Source of the DNA: Cladocopium goreaui
Lineage: Eukaryota; Sar; Dinophyceae; Suessiales; Symbiodiniaceae
Length of the DNA: 64,000 nt
Direction: 5' to 3'
NCBI GenBank assembly: GCA_947184155.2
Contig: CAMXCT020001540.1
Span: 1 to 64,000, forward strand
Part shown: positions 52,342 to 59,937 of the stretch, one piece after another
How positions within the stretch are numbered: position 1 is the first letter of the stretch
Layout: every line of letters begins with the position of its first letter
Made by a program: the position numbers and the translations under genes
The notes under the pieces: model-generated
The model's database searches: none
Seen by the model: only the letters and a program-made list of their open reading frames with translations
Told to the model about the DNA's origin: nothing

Positions 52342-52816
52342 TGAAGACCAAATTCAAGATGTGGCTGAGGCCGGAGACTGAGCTAAACTCGGAGTGTCCA
52401 CTGTTCGGAAGGTCACACAAGGACGATATACGGAAATGCAAGCAATGCTGAAATGGTACAGATCCAGATTCAAAGGTCCATGTACTGGAGGTTCAAAAGG
52501 CCAGTAGTCTAATGGAGGAATGTACAGAAAAGCAAAAATGATTGTACGAAGCTCTGCGAATTGAATCGATTGGTCAGTGAAAATCAACTGAAAATTTCGA
52601 TGGCCCACCACCGCTGGCCGAAGCATGAAGCGCCCCGCAAGCCCGAGAATGCAAACTAACGAGTTGACATGAAATGTTGTACTGTGAAGTGCCACAATTG
52701 ACAGAATCTTGGAATGAATGAACGCAAAAAAAGCAAAACCGTGTTGCTGAATGTTGAAGCTGAGAAAACATGAAGCAGTTAAACAAGAAAATAAGCAAAA
52801 AACGCATGAAAGCCAA

Positions 52817-52830
52817 CTTGAGCCAAAATG
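52817..52830 (-). promoter_or_regulatory. relict dinoflagellate spliced-leader sequence
   Basis: The minus strand reads CATTTTGGCTCAAG, identical to the last 14 nt of the 22-nt DinoSL carried by dinoflagellate nuclear mRNAs. The upstream bases no longer match (GTGGTAA instead of the CCGTAGC part). A genomic SL remnant marks the 5' end of a trans-spliced mRNA that was reverse transcribed and reinserted. A chance 14-nt match in 128 kb of strand is unlikely. It lies directly upstream of the element A recombinase and exactly where element B is interrupted. Confidence 0.8.
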
Positions 52831-52856
52831 TTACCACATTAGTAAATGAAGTCCCA

Positions 52857-54008
52857 CTACTCCAAAACATTAGTGAACAAGTACACTACACGTCTCTGAA
52901 GTTGTTCCTTCAAGAACCTCAAAGTGACGTAAACCAGCACGGGCACCCGCATCACCGTGCCTCTTGCAAGAACAGAGGACCAAGCAAAAAGGGGTGCCAT
53001 GAATGGCTTCAACCACGTTACTACCCTTGCCACAAAGGATAGTCTGCCAGTGAATTCTATGAATGCCCGGCCCTGCACCATCCAACCGTTACGCTCCAAC
53101 GTGTCGATCCATTGCAAGATCCACTCAGCTCTCTTGGTTGAGATACCAGCCACATGTCTGTCATATTCCAAACGGTACCCAACATAGTCCACTGAAAGAC
53201 CCCCTTTGAACTTCCTGTAAGAAAAGGGGGTTCCCATAACCTCATACGCCAGAATGCTCAACCACATGGTGACAAATTTATCAGGCCCTAGGCATAGCAA
53301 GTGAAGATCGTCCACGTAGGCCAGCTGCATAGACCAGCGTCGTCCCAGAACTCGGAGGACCCATCTTCCCACGCAACCAAATAGCCTAGTCCACCAATAA
53401 GCTGCACTTGAGACCCCAAAGGTCCCCACACAATTCAACCAAAGTGTGCGCGATTCAGCGCTGGATCTGCATGCCAGCCTGGCCCAGTCTGCTTTCCTAA
53501 TCAGTACACATCTATGCGCCTGTGCAATGTCTGCTGACAAACAAAATGCTGACTCCTTAGATTCCGCTGCCATGGCAACAAGCTCAATCACTTCCTCAGG
53601 GCCCGGAACTTCCAGGCGATCAAGTATGCGAATCTTGTTGTTCAGGTTTATGCCATGGGTCCCGTCATGAAGAGGTCTGATGGTGTTGTCGGGCTTCTGG
53701 ATAGCACCCATTGCTGCAACCAAGACTGCATCTGCGCCAAACTCCTGCTTCGCTTCCGCAAGAGTTGTAGGAACCATCCTACCAAGCTGTTCGTCTTTTC
53801 TGAAGTGATCCTCAAGTTGATCGGAGGACATCTCTGCAGTTGCATAGTTTTTCATGTCCGGCTGAAACTCTGATGTCCAACTGTCTGAACTTCTCCCGCT
53901 TTCTGAAGACCTGGGGTGTCCGTGGGAGTTCACGTTCCACTCCAACAGGGACTCCCTTTGAGAAACACTCTTCACCCTGCACCAAAATCTCCCAATCTGG
54001 ATCCCCAA
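52857..54008 (-). pseudogene. reverse transcriptase of element B, truncated by element A
   Basis: 383 codons. From about residue 70 it is RT: KQEFGADAVLVAAMGAIQKP, fingers with IRPLHDGTHGINLN, palm motif A FCLSADIAQAHR and motif C AYVDDLHLL (D233-D234). The chain ends RFLKEQLQRRVVYLFTNVLE just before the junction with element A, so thumb and RNase H are missing (they lie at 44809-45395). Its first about 65 codons overlap the methyltransferase frame, and the genuine reading probably comes from that frame with a shift at about 53812-53900. RT family: DIRS/PAT-like. Confidence 0.82.
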
Positions 54009-55464
54009 GTTTGCATAACGACTCGGCCAGGAGATGAAGGTAAAATTGTTGCCTGTATGGACAAGACAGCAAAGTATCTTCCTCTCCTGGCCTCAACAGT
54101 GATGCTATCTTGCGCCTCAATCCCTGTAGCTTGTCCTGATCAAAGGGTGAGCTGAGGTGATGACCAAGAGCCAGCTTGAATGCCTCCTTACGCAAGTCTC
54201 CTATTTCTTCTGTAAGAAATTCAAGTAGTAAAGATGCCACCTGCTCTGCATGGTTTGTCGCATCTTCACTGGCCAACTTGTTTCTTGCACCCGGCATCCA
54301 ACGTCCCGGAGAGCACAGTCCAAAACCGTCTGTAAATTCTCTGTGGCAGTTCTCATACCTACAAATAATGGGCTGTCCAAAACAAGCTGAAGTTGCTGGG
54401 TCAAAGGTTTCTGCATCTTGCTGTCCCAGGTCCTCTGGGCTCCCTGGTTGCTCATCTCCAGATGATATAACTATCTCTGATGCTGCTGCTGCGTCCATTG
54501 CTATTGCTGGAGTTGGGTTTTCCCCGAAAGAAGAAGGAGATGTTGAAGGATGAGGGCCAATCTGCACTGTTGATGTCTCTGCTGACATCACCGTAGCATG
54601 ATCTGTAGGAGAGGCTTGAAATGTTGAAGAGGAAGTCGATGCCGCTGAAGCATGCTCCCCCTGCATCGCCATGCAAAGTGGCAACGCTGACACCACATCC
54701 AAAGCTATAGCCTCACACAAGGCCTCCGGGTAGGCCGCTGAGCCAGCTGTTTTCCATTGTTGCAATTCAATGTTGAAGCCCAAAAGGGGCTCATGAAATT
54801 CATGTGGACATCGGCCCAATGGCCCTGCATAAAAACCATTGTCATCAAACACCGGCCATTGTAGCCCATATTGTTGGCAAGAGGGTAGGTTTGACATCAG
54901 CCTCGTGGGTTTGGAAGTGCTTGCCCCATAAACGCATTGATGTATCGCCCATGAAGCTGCTGATGTCAACTCTGCCAACTCCCTGATCAATGGAAGTTGC
55001 CAAATTGAGGCTGGGATATCCCCTGCCGCTGTCTTCCCTAAATCCTCCGGGTGTTCACACCAGTAAAATTTGCTTTGCAAATGCATTCTTCTTGCCGCTT
55101 CTGCACATTGGAATATAAAGAAATTTGCCGTTTGGGCCACTTCTTGGTCGCTTGACCTCAACCATGAAAACCCCAAAGGCCATGTCGACGATCTAAGAGG
55201 TCTGGGTCCCCCATGCTTGAAATGATGTCGCGCCCGGCTGAAAGTGTTGCAGGGCGGTGACCACAAAAGCACATCTACTTTGCCCTGGTCAATGTCTGCA
55301 TATAAATCGTCCCACAGCTTTGTCTTTGATAAATCATGTGAATGATGCTGTTCCAAATCAAGCTCTCTTAATTCAAGGTGAAACTGATCCTTGGCCAGCC
55401 GTTGCAATTGTTGTCTAATGTCACCGCGCCTTGATGCGCCCGCAAAAAGATACACCACTCGCAA
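53812..55464 (-). CDS. cytosine-C5-methyltransferase-like protein of element B
   Basis: 550 codons starting 24 bp after gag. The N-terminus MRVVYLFAGASRRGDI resembles the AdoMet-binding motif I and VLLWSPPCNTFSRARHHF (C72) the catalytic Pro-Cys motif IV of C5 DNA methyltransferases. EHPEDLG follows, a plausible counterpart of the motif VI Glu. The last 250 residues are helical and acidic and lead towards the RT, which continues in another frame. In DIRS elements a different (Dam-like) methyltransferase follows RNase H, so a C5-like domain ahead of RT is unusual. Its role may be modification of element or host DNA, but this is inference. Confidence 0.7.
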   Translation of the reverse strand: MRVVYLFAGASRRGDIRQQLQRLAKDQFHLELRELDLEQHHSHDLSKTKLWDDLYADIDQGKVDVLLWSPPCNTFSRARHHFKHGGPRPLRSSTWPLGFSWLRSSDQEVAQTANFFIFQCAEAARRMHLQSKFYWCEHPEDLGKTAAGDIPASIWQLPLIRELAELTSAASWAIHQCVYGASTSKPTRLMSNLPSCQQYGLQWPVFDDNGFYAGPLGRCPHEFHEPLLGFNIELQQWKTAGSAAYPEALCEAIALDVVSALPLCMAMQGEHASAASTSSSTFQASPTDHATVMSAETSTVQIGPHPSTSPSSFGENPTPAIAMDAAAASEIVISSGDEQPGSPEDLGQQDAETFDPATSACFGQPIICRYENCHREFTDGFGLCSPGRWMPGARNKLASEDATNHAEQVASLLLEFLTEEIGDLRKEAFKLALGHHLSSPFDQDKLQGLRRKIASLLRPGEEDTLLSCPYRQQFYLHLLAESLCKLGDPDWEILVQGEECFSKGVPVGVERELPRTPQVFRKREKFRQLDIRVSAGHEKLCNCRDVLRST

Positions 55465-55488
55465 TACTGGCAGCTCTCCGTCCGTTTG

Positions 55489-56874
55489 TCAGGTTTTGTT
55501 CGGTGGTGTCTCCGCAGCTCCTTTCTGCATCATGCCCTGGTAGTGCTGCCACATCGGATGCGATTTGCCGCATCCACGAACTCTGCAAATGTGAACACGG
55601 TTGCAACCTCCTGTGCATCCCTGCGCATTGTAAGCAAAGCAGATCTGTTTGTTGTCATCTGTAAATGAAACCAAAGAGTGCTCAGAGTTTCCCTTGCCTG
55701 TTCTCTGTTTCGATTTTCCTTTGTTGCCCTTCTTTCCACCTCCCTTGTGCCACTTTTGTGGCGGGCCTTGGTAGTTGGACCCTTCAGTCCTCCTCCAACT
55801 GCGGTTGCCTCCCAATGAAGGCTCCTCAGATCTGCCTGACCTCCCTTGCAAGGCAATGGGACTTGTGAAGTACTGCTCTTTGAGTTGTGCATCTGAGCAC
55901 ACCTCTTCCAAACATTCTCTCAAGGCTCTACCCTGTCTAAACGCCCTCTTGATGGCCTCCTTGCGTAGTTCGTATTCATATGACAACATCACGCTCCAAG
56001 GTGGTCGCAATGTGACCATCTCTGAGCTCCCCGCTGCTGCACCTGGTCCTGGAATTTTCAAAAGATAGCACTTGTCACCTAGCAGGTAGTTGGTGCACTT
56101 CATCCAGTCATCAGGTGTGAGCCCTTGCATCATCGGATTGTTGCGGTACTTGGCAGCAAGGTAACACCATGTATTGCCTTCAACTCTGAGGATGGTGCGG
56201 AGTTCCTCAGTGCCCTGCGGGAGCTGACCCTTCTGTCTGCTCTTGACAATTCTCACATGACCTGCACTATCCAGAGTTGTCTGAATGCCCATTGTCTTTG
56301 CAGTCTTTTTACTGGTTACTTCGGTCAGGTAGGAAGCCATAGGTTCGTGAGCTTCCAACTCCTCGATCTTCGTTGACAAGTAATCATCCGAAGGCTCAAA
56401 AGTCTCTTCAATTTCACCATGGGTTGCTACATATGCTGCTCTCATTGCCGCTCGATCTGTCTGGGTGACAGGCCGCGTGACGCCCAAGAGACGTGCTTCG
56501 GCCTTCAACTCTGCTTGTTTTGATGCATACTCCTTAGAGGCCTCCCAAGCAGCTACCACTCCAGCTACGGCTGCACGATTCTGCAAGTTATTCTCTTCGA
56601 CCTGCAAATCATCACGTAGTGCCTGTCTGACACCTTGCCTTGTATCTGCAATTGCACTGAAGCGTCTAAGTTGCGTGAAAACTTGAGTCAAATTGTATTG
56701 CAGTGCAAGTGGCACTCCGTTCTCCTGCAGTATGAAGGCCAAATCGCCTTCCACCCGGTCATGGATGTAGGCCTTCATGTCAGCCTCTGTTATCCCTGCC
56801 GGTGCATTCATGGCTGCTAAGTCTCTCAGCTTTCTGAGCCTACACAGCGCTGGGAATCTCAAACTTCTTCCCAC
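55489..56874 (-). CDS. gag-like protein with CCCH zinc finger (element B)
   Basis: 461 codons, starting MGRSLRFPALCRLRKLRDLA. A second ATG (MNAPAGITEADMKAYIHDRV) 22 codons in may be the real start. The helical body contains FILQENGVPLALQYNLTQVF. The tail is Lys/Gly-rich and carries Cys/His motifs: C412-x7-C420-x3-C424-x3-H428, followed by C430, C435 and H438. It has the same position and design as the element A gag, although the sequences are only distantly alike. Confidence 0.72.
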   Translation of the reverse strand: MGRSLRFPALCRLRKLRDLAAMNAPAGITEADMKAYIHDRVEGDLAFILQENGVPLALQYNLTQVFTQLRRFSAIADTRQGVRQALRDDLQVEENNLQNRAAVAGVVAAWEASKEYASKQAELKAEARLLGVTRPVTQTDRAAMRAAYVATHGEIEETFEPSDDYLSTKIEELEAHEPMASYLTEVTSKKTAKTMGIQTTLDSAGHVRIVKSRQKGQLPQGTEELRTILRVEGNTWCYLAAKYRNNPMMQGLTPDDWMKCTNYLLGDKCYLLKIPGPGAAAGSSEMVTLRPPWSVMLSYEYELRKEAIKRAFRQGRALRECLEEVCSDAQLKEQYFTSPIALQGRSGRSEEPSLGGNRSWRRTEGSNYQGPPQKWHKGGGKKGNKGKSKQRTGKGNSEHSLVSFTDDNKQICFAYNAQGCTGGCNRVHICRVRGCGKSHPMWQHYQGMMQKGAAETPPNKT

Positions 56875-57139
56875 GCGTCTTGAAACTGTTTCTCACAATT
56901 TTCCAAACTGATCAACCTAACTTCATGTCATTCCTGGTCTTTTCTCCAGGCTTGTCTGTGCAATCTCTAACATGACATGGGTGCGCTCGACTTCAATCTG
57001 AAAATGCAAACTGAAAACGCAAAACCTGAACCTACCTCCAAACATCCAAAACACAACTCGGCACCACTGAACTGCGCAGCAAGTTTTCCACTTTTGCGGA
57101 ACAAGTGTGCAAATGAAACATATGCTGAATGCTTTGCCT

Positions 57140-59146
57140 TCAGTCACTTGAGTCGGAACTGTCTGAGCTTGACGACGCCTCTTCTTCACCCTTCAACTTT
57201 GGTTTGCACAACTTGCAAACTGCGTCAGCTACATCACCAGTAATGCTGTAAACAGGTTGAGTGACAAGACAACGTTCCTGACGCACCGCACATGATTTTG
57301 AAACATGCAAGCGTCGAAAAAATGTCTTCCGAGAAATGGTGATGAAATAAGGTGCTTCTGGCAAGCTGTCATCATTTTGAGGATCCGGCTCTCCCTGAGT
57401 TGGAGCGTTTTCCATTCTCGCAGCAACTGGTCCTACCTCCAACAAAGGAAAGGTTCCTCCCAGGTGCCAAGCTCCTAAATTCAATGACCAAACCATGACA
57501 TTGTGCCTACGTGCAGTTGTGATGGGTCCTGCATTGACCCTTACTGCAAAGGCCTTGACCCGTTCCATGAGCTCCTCCTCGACCAAGCCTGGTGAAGGGG
57601 TTCCTTCAAGCAGGAAACGGCAAACATCTTTTTGGACCCGATGAACAACTTGTCTTGACGTCAAAACATAATCTTGAGAGCCATGCTTAGAATAACTCCA
57701 CCTACCAAGATAGTCACGACTCTCCTTTGGGATTTGTGCTGCTGCAGCCCAAGACGGCAACGTATGTCGTGCACTATGTCCAGTCCAAAATGAAGCCATC
57801 TCTGGTGAAATCAACAAATTACCATGGTTGAGTGCCAGGCCGCCACCACGTCGCACCACCGTCGGTAAAGTAAGGAGAAGCCTCCTCAACATGGTCGCCA
57901 ATCCTTCAGGTTCCAAGAAATTCGGCCCTGATTTCATCCAATCATCTGAAAATGAAACTGCAAAGAAATCCCTCTGAAAACTCACTTCATCATCTTCTAA
58001 AAGATCCATGCCCAATTTCAACCAGTCCACACCAGTCAAACTGACCTCACGTGCAATGAAACCGTGCAACTCCCCTACAGGCTTGCCAGGTCCACTAGTC
58101 TTAGTCCGGCGCAAAACGAACTTGAGGCCCAGCTGTGAAAGTTCCAGTGAAGATGGATCGACGTTCTGTAAATCATCACAACGCATCGTTCCCCAGAGCA
58201 AAGGCAAAAGCACAAATGAATAAAACCTCTGTCCAATCGGTGTGGTGAGATTATCCAAAACCAACTCTGAGCTCATCTCGATTGCTACTGTGTACAAGTC
58301 CGCCTGTCTCTTTGGCGGTGCATCACGGCTGAGCTCTGCTGTCCAAGCTTTCACTGTCTCCAGCCACAATCGATCTCCAGAAAGCCTATGTTCCGTGGGC
58401 ACCTGCCCCACCAACTCAAGCAACGACAATGTGGTATGTATGGACATGGGAACCGTCTTACCCATTGGCTGCACCTCATTACGCTCCTCAAGATACTGAA
58501 TCAGCTGTGCCACACTTTCAGGCCATGGTTTGCCTGTTGTAACCACGAACCAGTCCCTGACACGCTTCCAAGCTTTTGCACGATTGCGCAGTGTCTTTGA
58601 CCGCCGCGCACCAAATGCTCTCACCCATGCCGTGTTGACATTTGCCAGACCATTGAAAGAAGCCACAGCAGGAAGTTTTGATTCAGTGATAAACTCAGCC
58701 AAGACCAAAGCCCATTTCTTCTTCGCTAATTCCTCTGCATCTGACCTTGCAGTGCTGCTCGTTTTTGCCCTCTTAGCCAAACGACTTTCCAAAGCTGCCA
58801 AGCCCAAAGTGGGACTACCTGTAACAATGCTCTCATAGTTATCTGCCATCGTTGACACTAGACCAGACTGGTCCAACTGCTTCCCAAACTCAAGCCTATC
58901 CCTGACACCAAACAACTGCATCCTCTTCAACCTACGGTGAGAGGTTGCTTGCCAGTCGAACAATGCCTGCGCAATGGCCTCACGGCGGGCCACACCATAG
59001 CTATTTCCCAGTGCATCCTCGACCAGGTTTCTCGCACCCTCCAGATCATCAAATGCAGTTGCAACTTGTAATGCAGTTGGAAAACAAGGCTTCAATGCCT
59101 TTACCAAAGAAGCATCAATCCTATCCAGTTCAGTCCAGTCATCCAT
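57140..59146 (-). CDS. tyrosine recombinase of element B
   Basis: 668 codons starting MDDWTELDRIDASLVKALKP, 28 bp inside A1. A core-binding region (about 160-260) includes TLRNRAKAWKRVRDWFVVTT. The catalytic set is complete: R322 (GTMRCDDLQ), H457-S-A-R460 (WTGHSARHTLPSW), W483 (LGRWSY) and Y493 (GSQDYVL), a standard R-HxxR-W-Y arrangement. The C-terminus holds a possible zinc site (LHVSKSCAVRQERC … DAVCKLCKP) and a Ser/Asp tail. It presumably inserts the circular DNA copy at short matching sequences such as the GCAGC core at the element borders. The frame is intact. Confidence 0.88.
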   Translation of the reverse strand: MDDWTELDRIDASLVKALKPCFPTALQVATAFDDLEGARNLVEDALGNSYGVARREAIAQALFDWQATSHRRLKRMQLFGVRDRLEFGKQLDQSGLVSTMADNYESIVTGSPTLGLAALESRLAKRAKTSSTARSDAEELAKKKWALVLAEFITESKLPAVASFNGLANVNTAWVRAFGARRSKTLRNRAKAWKRVRDWFVVTTGKPWPESVAQLIQYLEERNEVQPMGKTVPMSIHTTLSLLELVGQVPTEHRLSGDRLWLETVKAWTAELSRDAPPKRQADLYTVAIEMSSELVLDNLTTPIGQRFYSFVLLPLLWGTMRCDDLQNVDPSSLELSQLGLKFVLRRTKTSGPGKPVGELHGFIAREVSLTGVDWLKLGMDLLEDDEVSFQRDFFAVSFSDDWMKSGPNFLEPEGLATMLRRLLLTLPTVVRRGGGLALNHGNLLISPEMASFWTGHSARHTLPSWAAAAQIPKESRDYLGRWSYSKHGSQDYVLTSRQVVHRVQKDVCRFLLEGTPSPGLVEEELMERVKAFAVRVNAGPITTARRHNVMVWSLNLGAWHLGGTFPLLEVGPVAARMENAPTQGEPDPQNDDSLPEAPYFITISRKTFFRRLHVSKSCAVRQERCLVTQPVYSITGDVADAVCKLCKPKLKGEEEASSSSDSSDSSD

Positions 59147-59173
59147 GCGCGCTGTAAGTCCCTAGCCTAAATC

Positions 59174-59576
59174 CAGCAAAATTTCTGCCTTTGAGCCAGT
59201 TCTCCCAAGTGAATCCTTTTCAAATTATGTCCATGAATTTCAGCTTCCGGTGGAACTCGAAGACTGTTGTAAATAAAGCAGGTCACAAAATTTCAAACAT
59301 CTTGCACTGAAAAAAGGTGAGCAACGAAATTCAAAGTGACGATATCGCAAATTAAATAACCTCGAAGAATTCAACTGCATTGATTTGTTTGGTTGTCTTG
59401 TTGCGTCCAAGTTTGGGTTCAAGAAACTCATCCACGCAACGAACAGGCGACGTATTTGCAGGCGATCGCAACAGACCAACCAATAAGCAAAACCAAGAAC
59501 CAACCCGGCACACACACGCACACGCAACGCCAGCCCCACCCCTGCAGAAAAAACAACTGAGGCACGCCTAAGCAGC
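59174..59576 (-). repeat. split direct repeat A1 (outer left end)
   Basis: 403 bp, about 99% identical to A2. It forms the 5' terminus of element B and probably carries its promoter. The outer end ...CCTAAGCAGC adjoins the flank AAGGAGAGAC. Confidence 0.93.
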
Positions 59577-59860
59577 AAGGAGAGACTTGGCTAGGATGAG
59601 GCAAGCCTCGAGGCAGGCCTCGAGGCTATGGAAATTGCAGCAAAGGAGAGACGTGCTTGGCTAGGATGAGGCAAGCCTCGAGGCAGGCCTCGAGGCTATG
59701 GAAATTGTCATTGATGCTATGGAAAGTGGAGCAAAACAGACACTTGGCTAGGATGAGGCAAGCTTCGAGCCAGGCCTCGAGGCAGGCCTCGAGGCAGGCC
59801 TTGAGGCTATGGAAATTGCAGCGCGGCAAAGGAGAGACTTGGCGACTCAGTTGGGCCGAG
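59577..59860. repeat. tandem repeat serving as target of element B
   Basis: Units of about 65-110 bp share CTTGGCTAGGATGAGGCAAG, CCTCGAGGCAGGCCTCGAGG and CTATGGAAATTGCAGC(AAAGGAGAGAC). Three to four diverged copies. The element B left flank ends in the same CTATGGAAATTGCAGC. Confidence 0.85.
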
Positions 59861-59913
59861 GCCCGCGTAAAAATTGCAAGAATGACCTTGACGATCAAAA
59901 CTTGACGGGAATT

Positions 59914-59937
59914 GGAGTAGTTTTCAACTAGCAAACA
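59914..59937 (-). repeat. short copy of copia LTR sequence
   Basis: GGAGTAGTTTTCAACTAGCA continuing AACA matches 23 of 24 bases of the copia LTR (at 32791 and 40720), followed by a weaker match (CTCCGCTAAGCG versus CGGCTAAAGCG). It may be a remnant of an older related LTR. Confidence 0.5.

Larger units (their letters stand above)
45396..52830 (-). mobile_element. nested YR retroelement with spliced-leader relict (element A)
   Basis: About 7.4 kb inserted between the RT and RNase H of element B. Gene order on the minus strand is recombinase, gag, methyltransferase-like plus RT, RNase H, as in B. At its 5' edge lies a 14-nt spliced-leader match, and I find no split or terminal repeats, so it appears to be a retroposed trans-spliced transcript rather than a normal recombinase-mediated insertion. 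The exact 3' border (about 45385-45440) is AT-rich and unresolved, and no clear poly(A) or target duplication is visible. Confidence 0.7.
43014..59576 (-). mobile_element. tyrosine-recombinase retrotransposon with split direct repeats (element B)
   Basis: On the minus strand the order is A1 (59576-59174), recombinase, gag, methyltransferase-like, RT, [nested element A], RNase H, B1 (44658-44172), A2 (44171-43770), a 269-bp segment, and B2 (43500-43014). This A1-genes-B1-A2-B2 layout is the split direct repeat structure of PAT/Ngaro-type YR retrotransposons, which insert by recombinase from a circular intermediate and make no target duplication. Joining the two flanks (…ATTGCAGCA and AAGGAGAGAC…) recreates a unit of the adjacent tandem array, so both borders are base-precise. 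Without the nested insertion it is about 9.1 kb. It is dead in this copy, because RT and RNase H are separated and frame breaks are present. The recombinase-first gene order is unusual for the class. Confidence 0.88.

Noticed and set aside
45396-52830. Element A as a normal split-repeat YR element
   Set aside because: No A1/B1/A2/B2-type repeats were found at its edges, and the spliced-leader match argues for retroposition.
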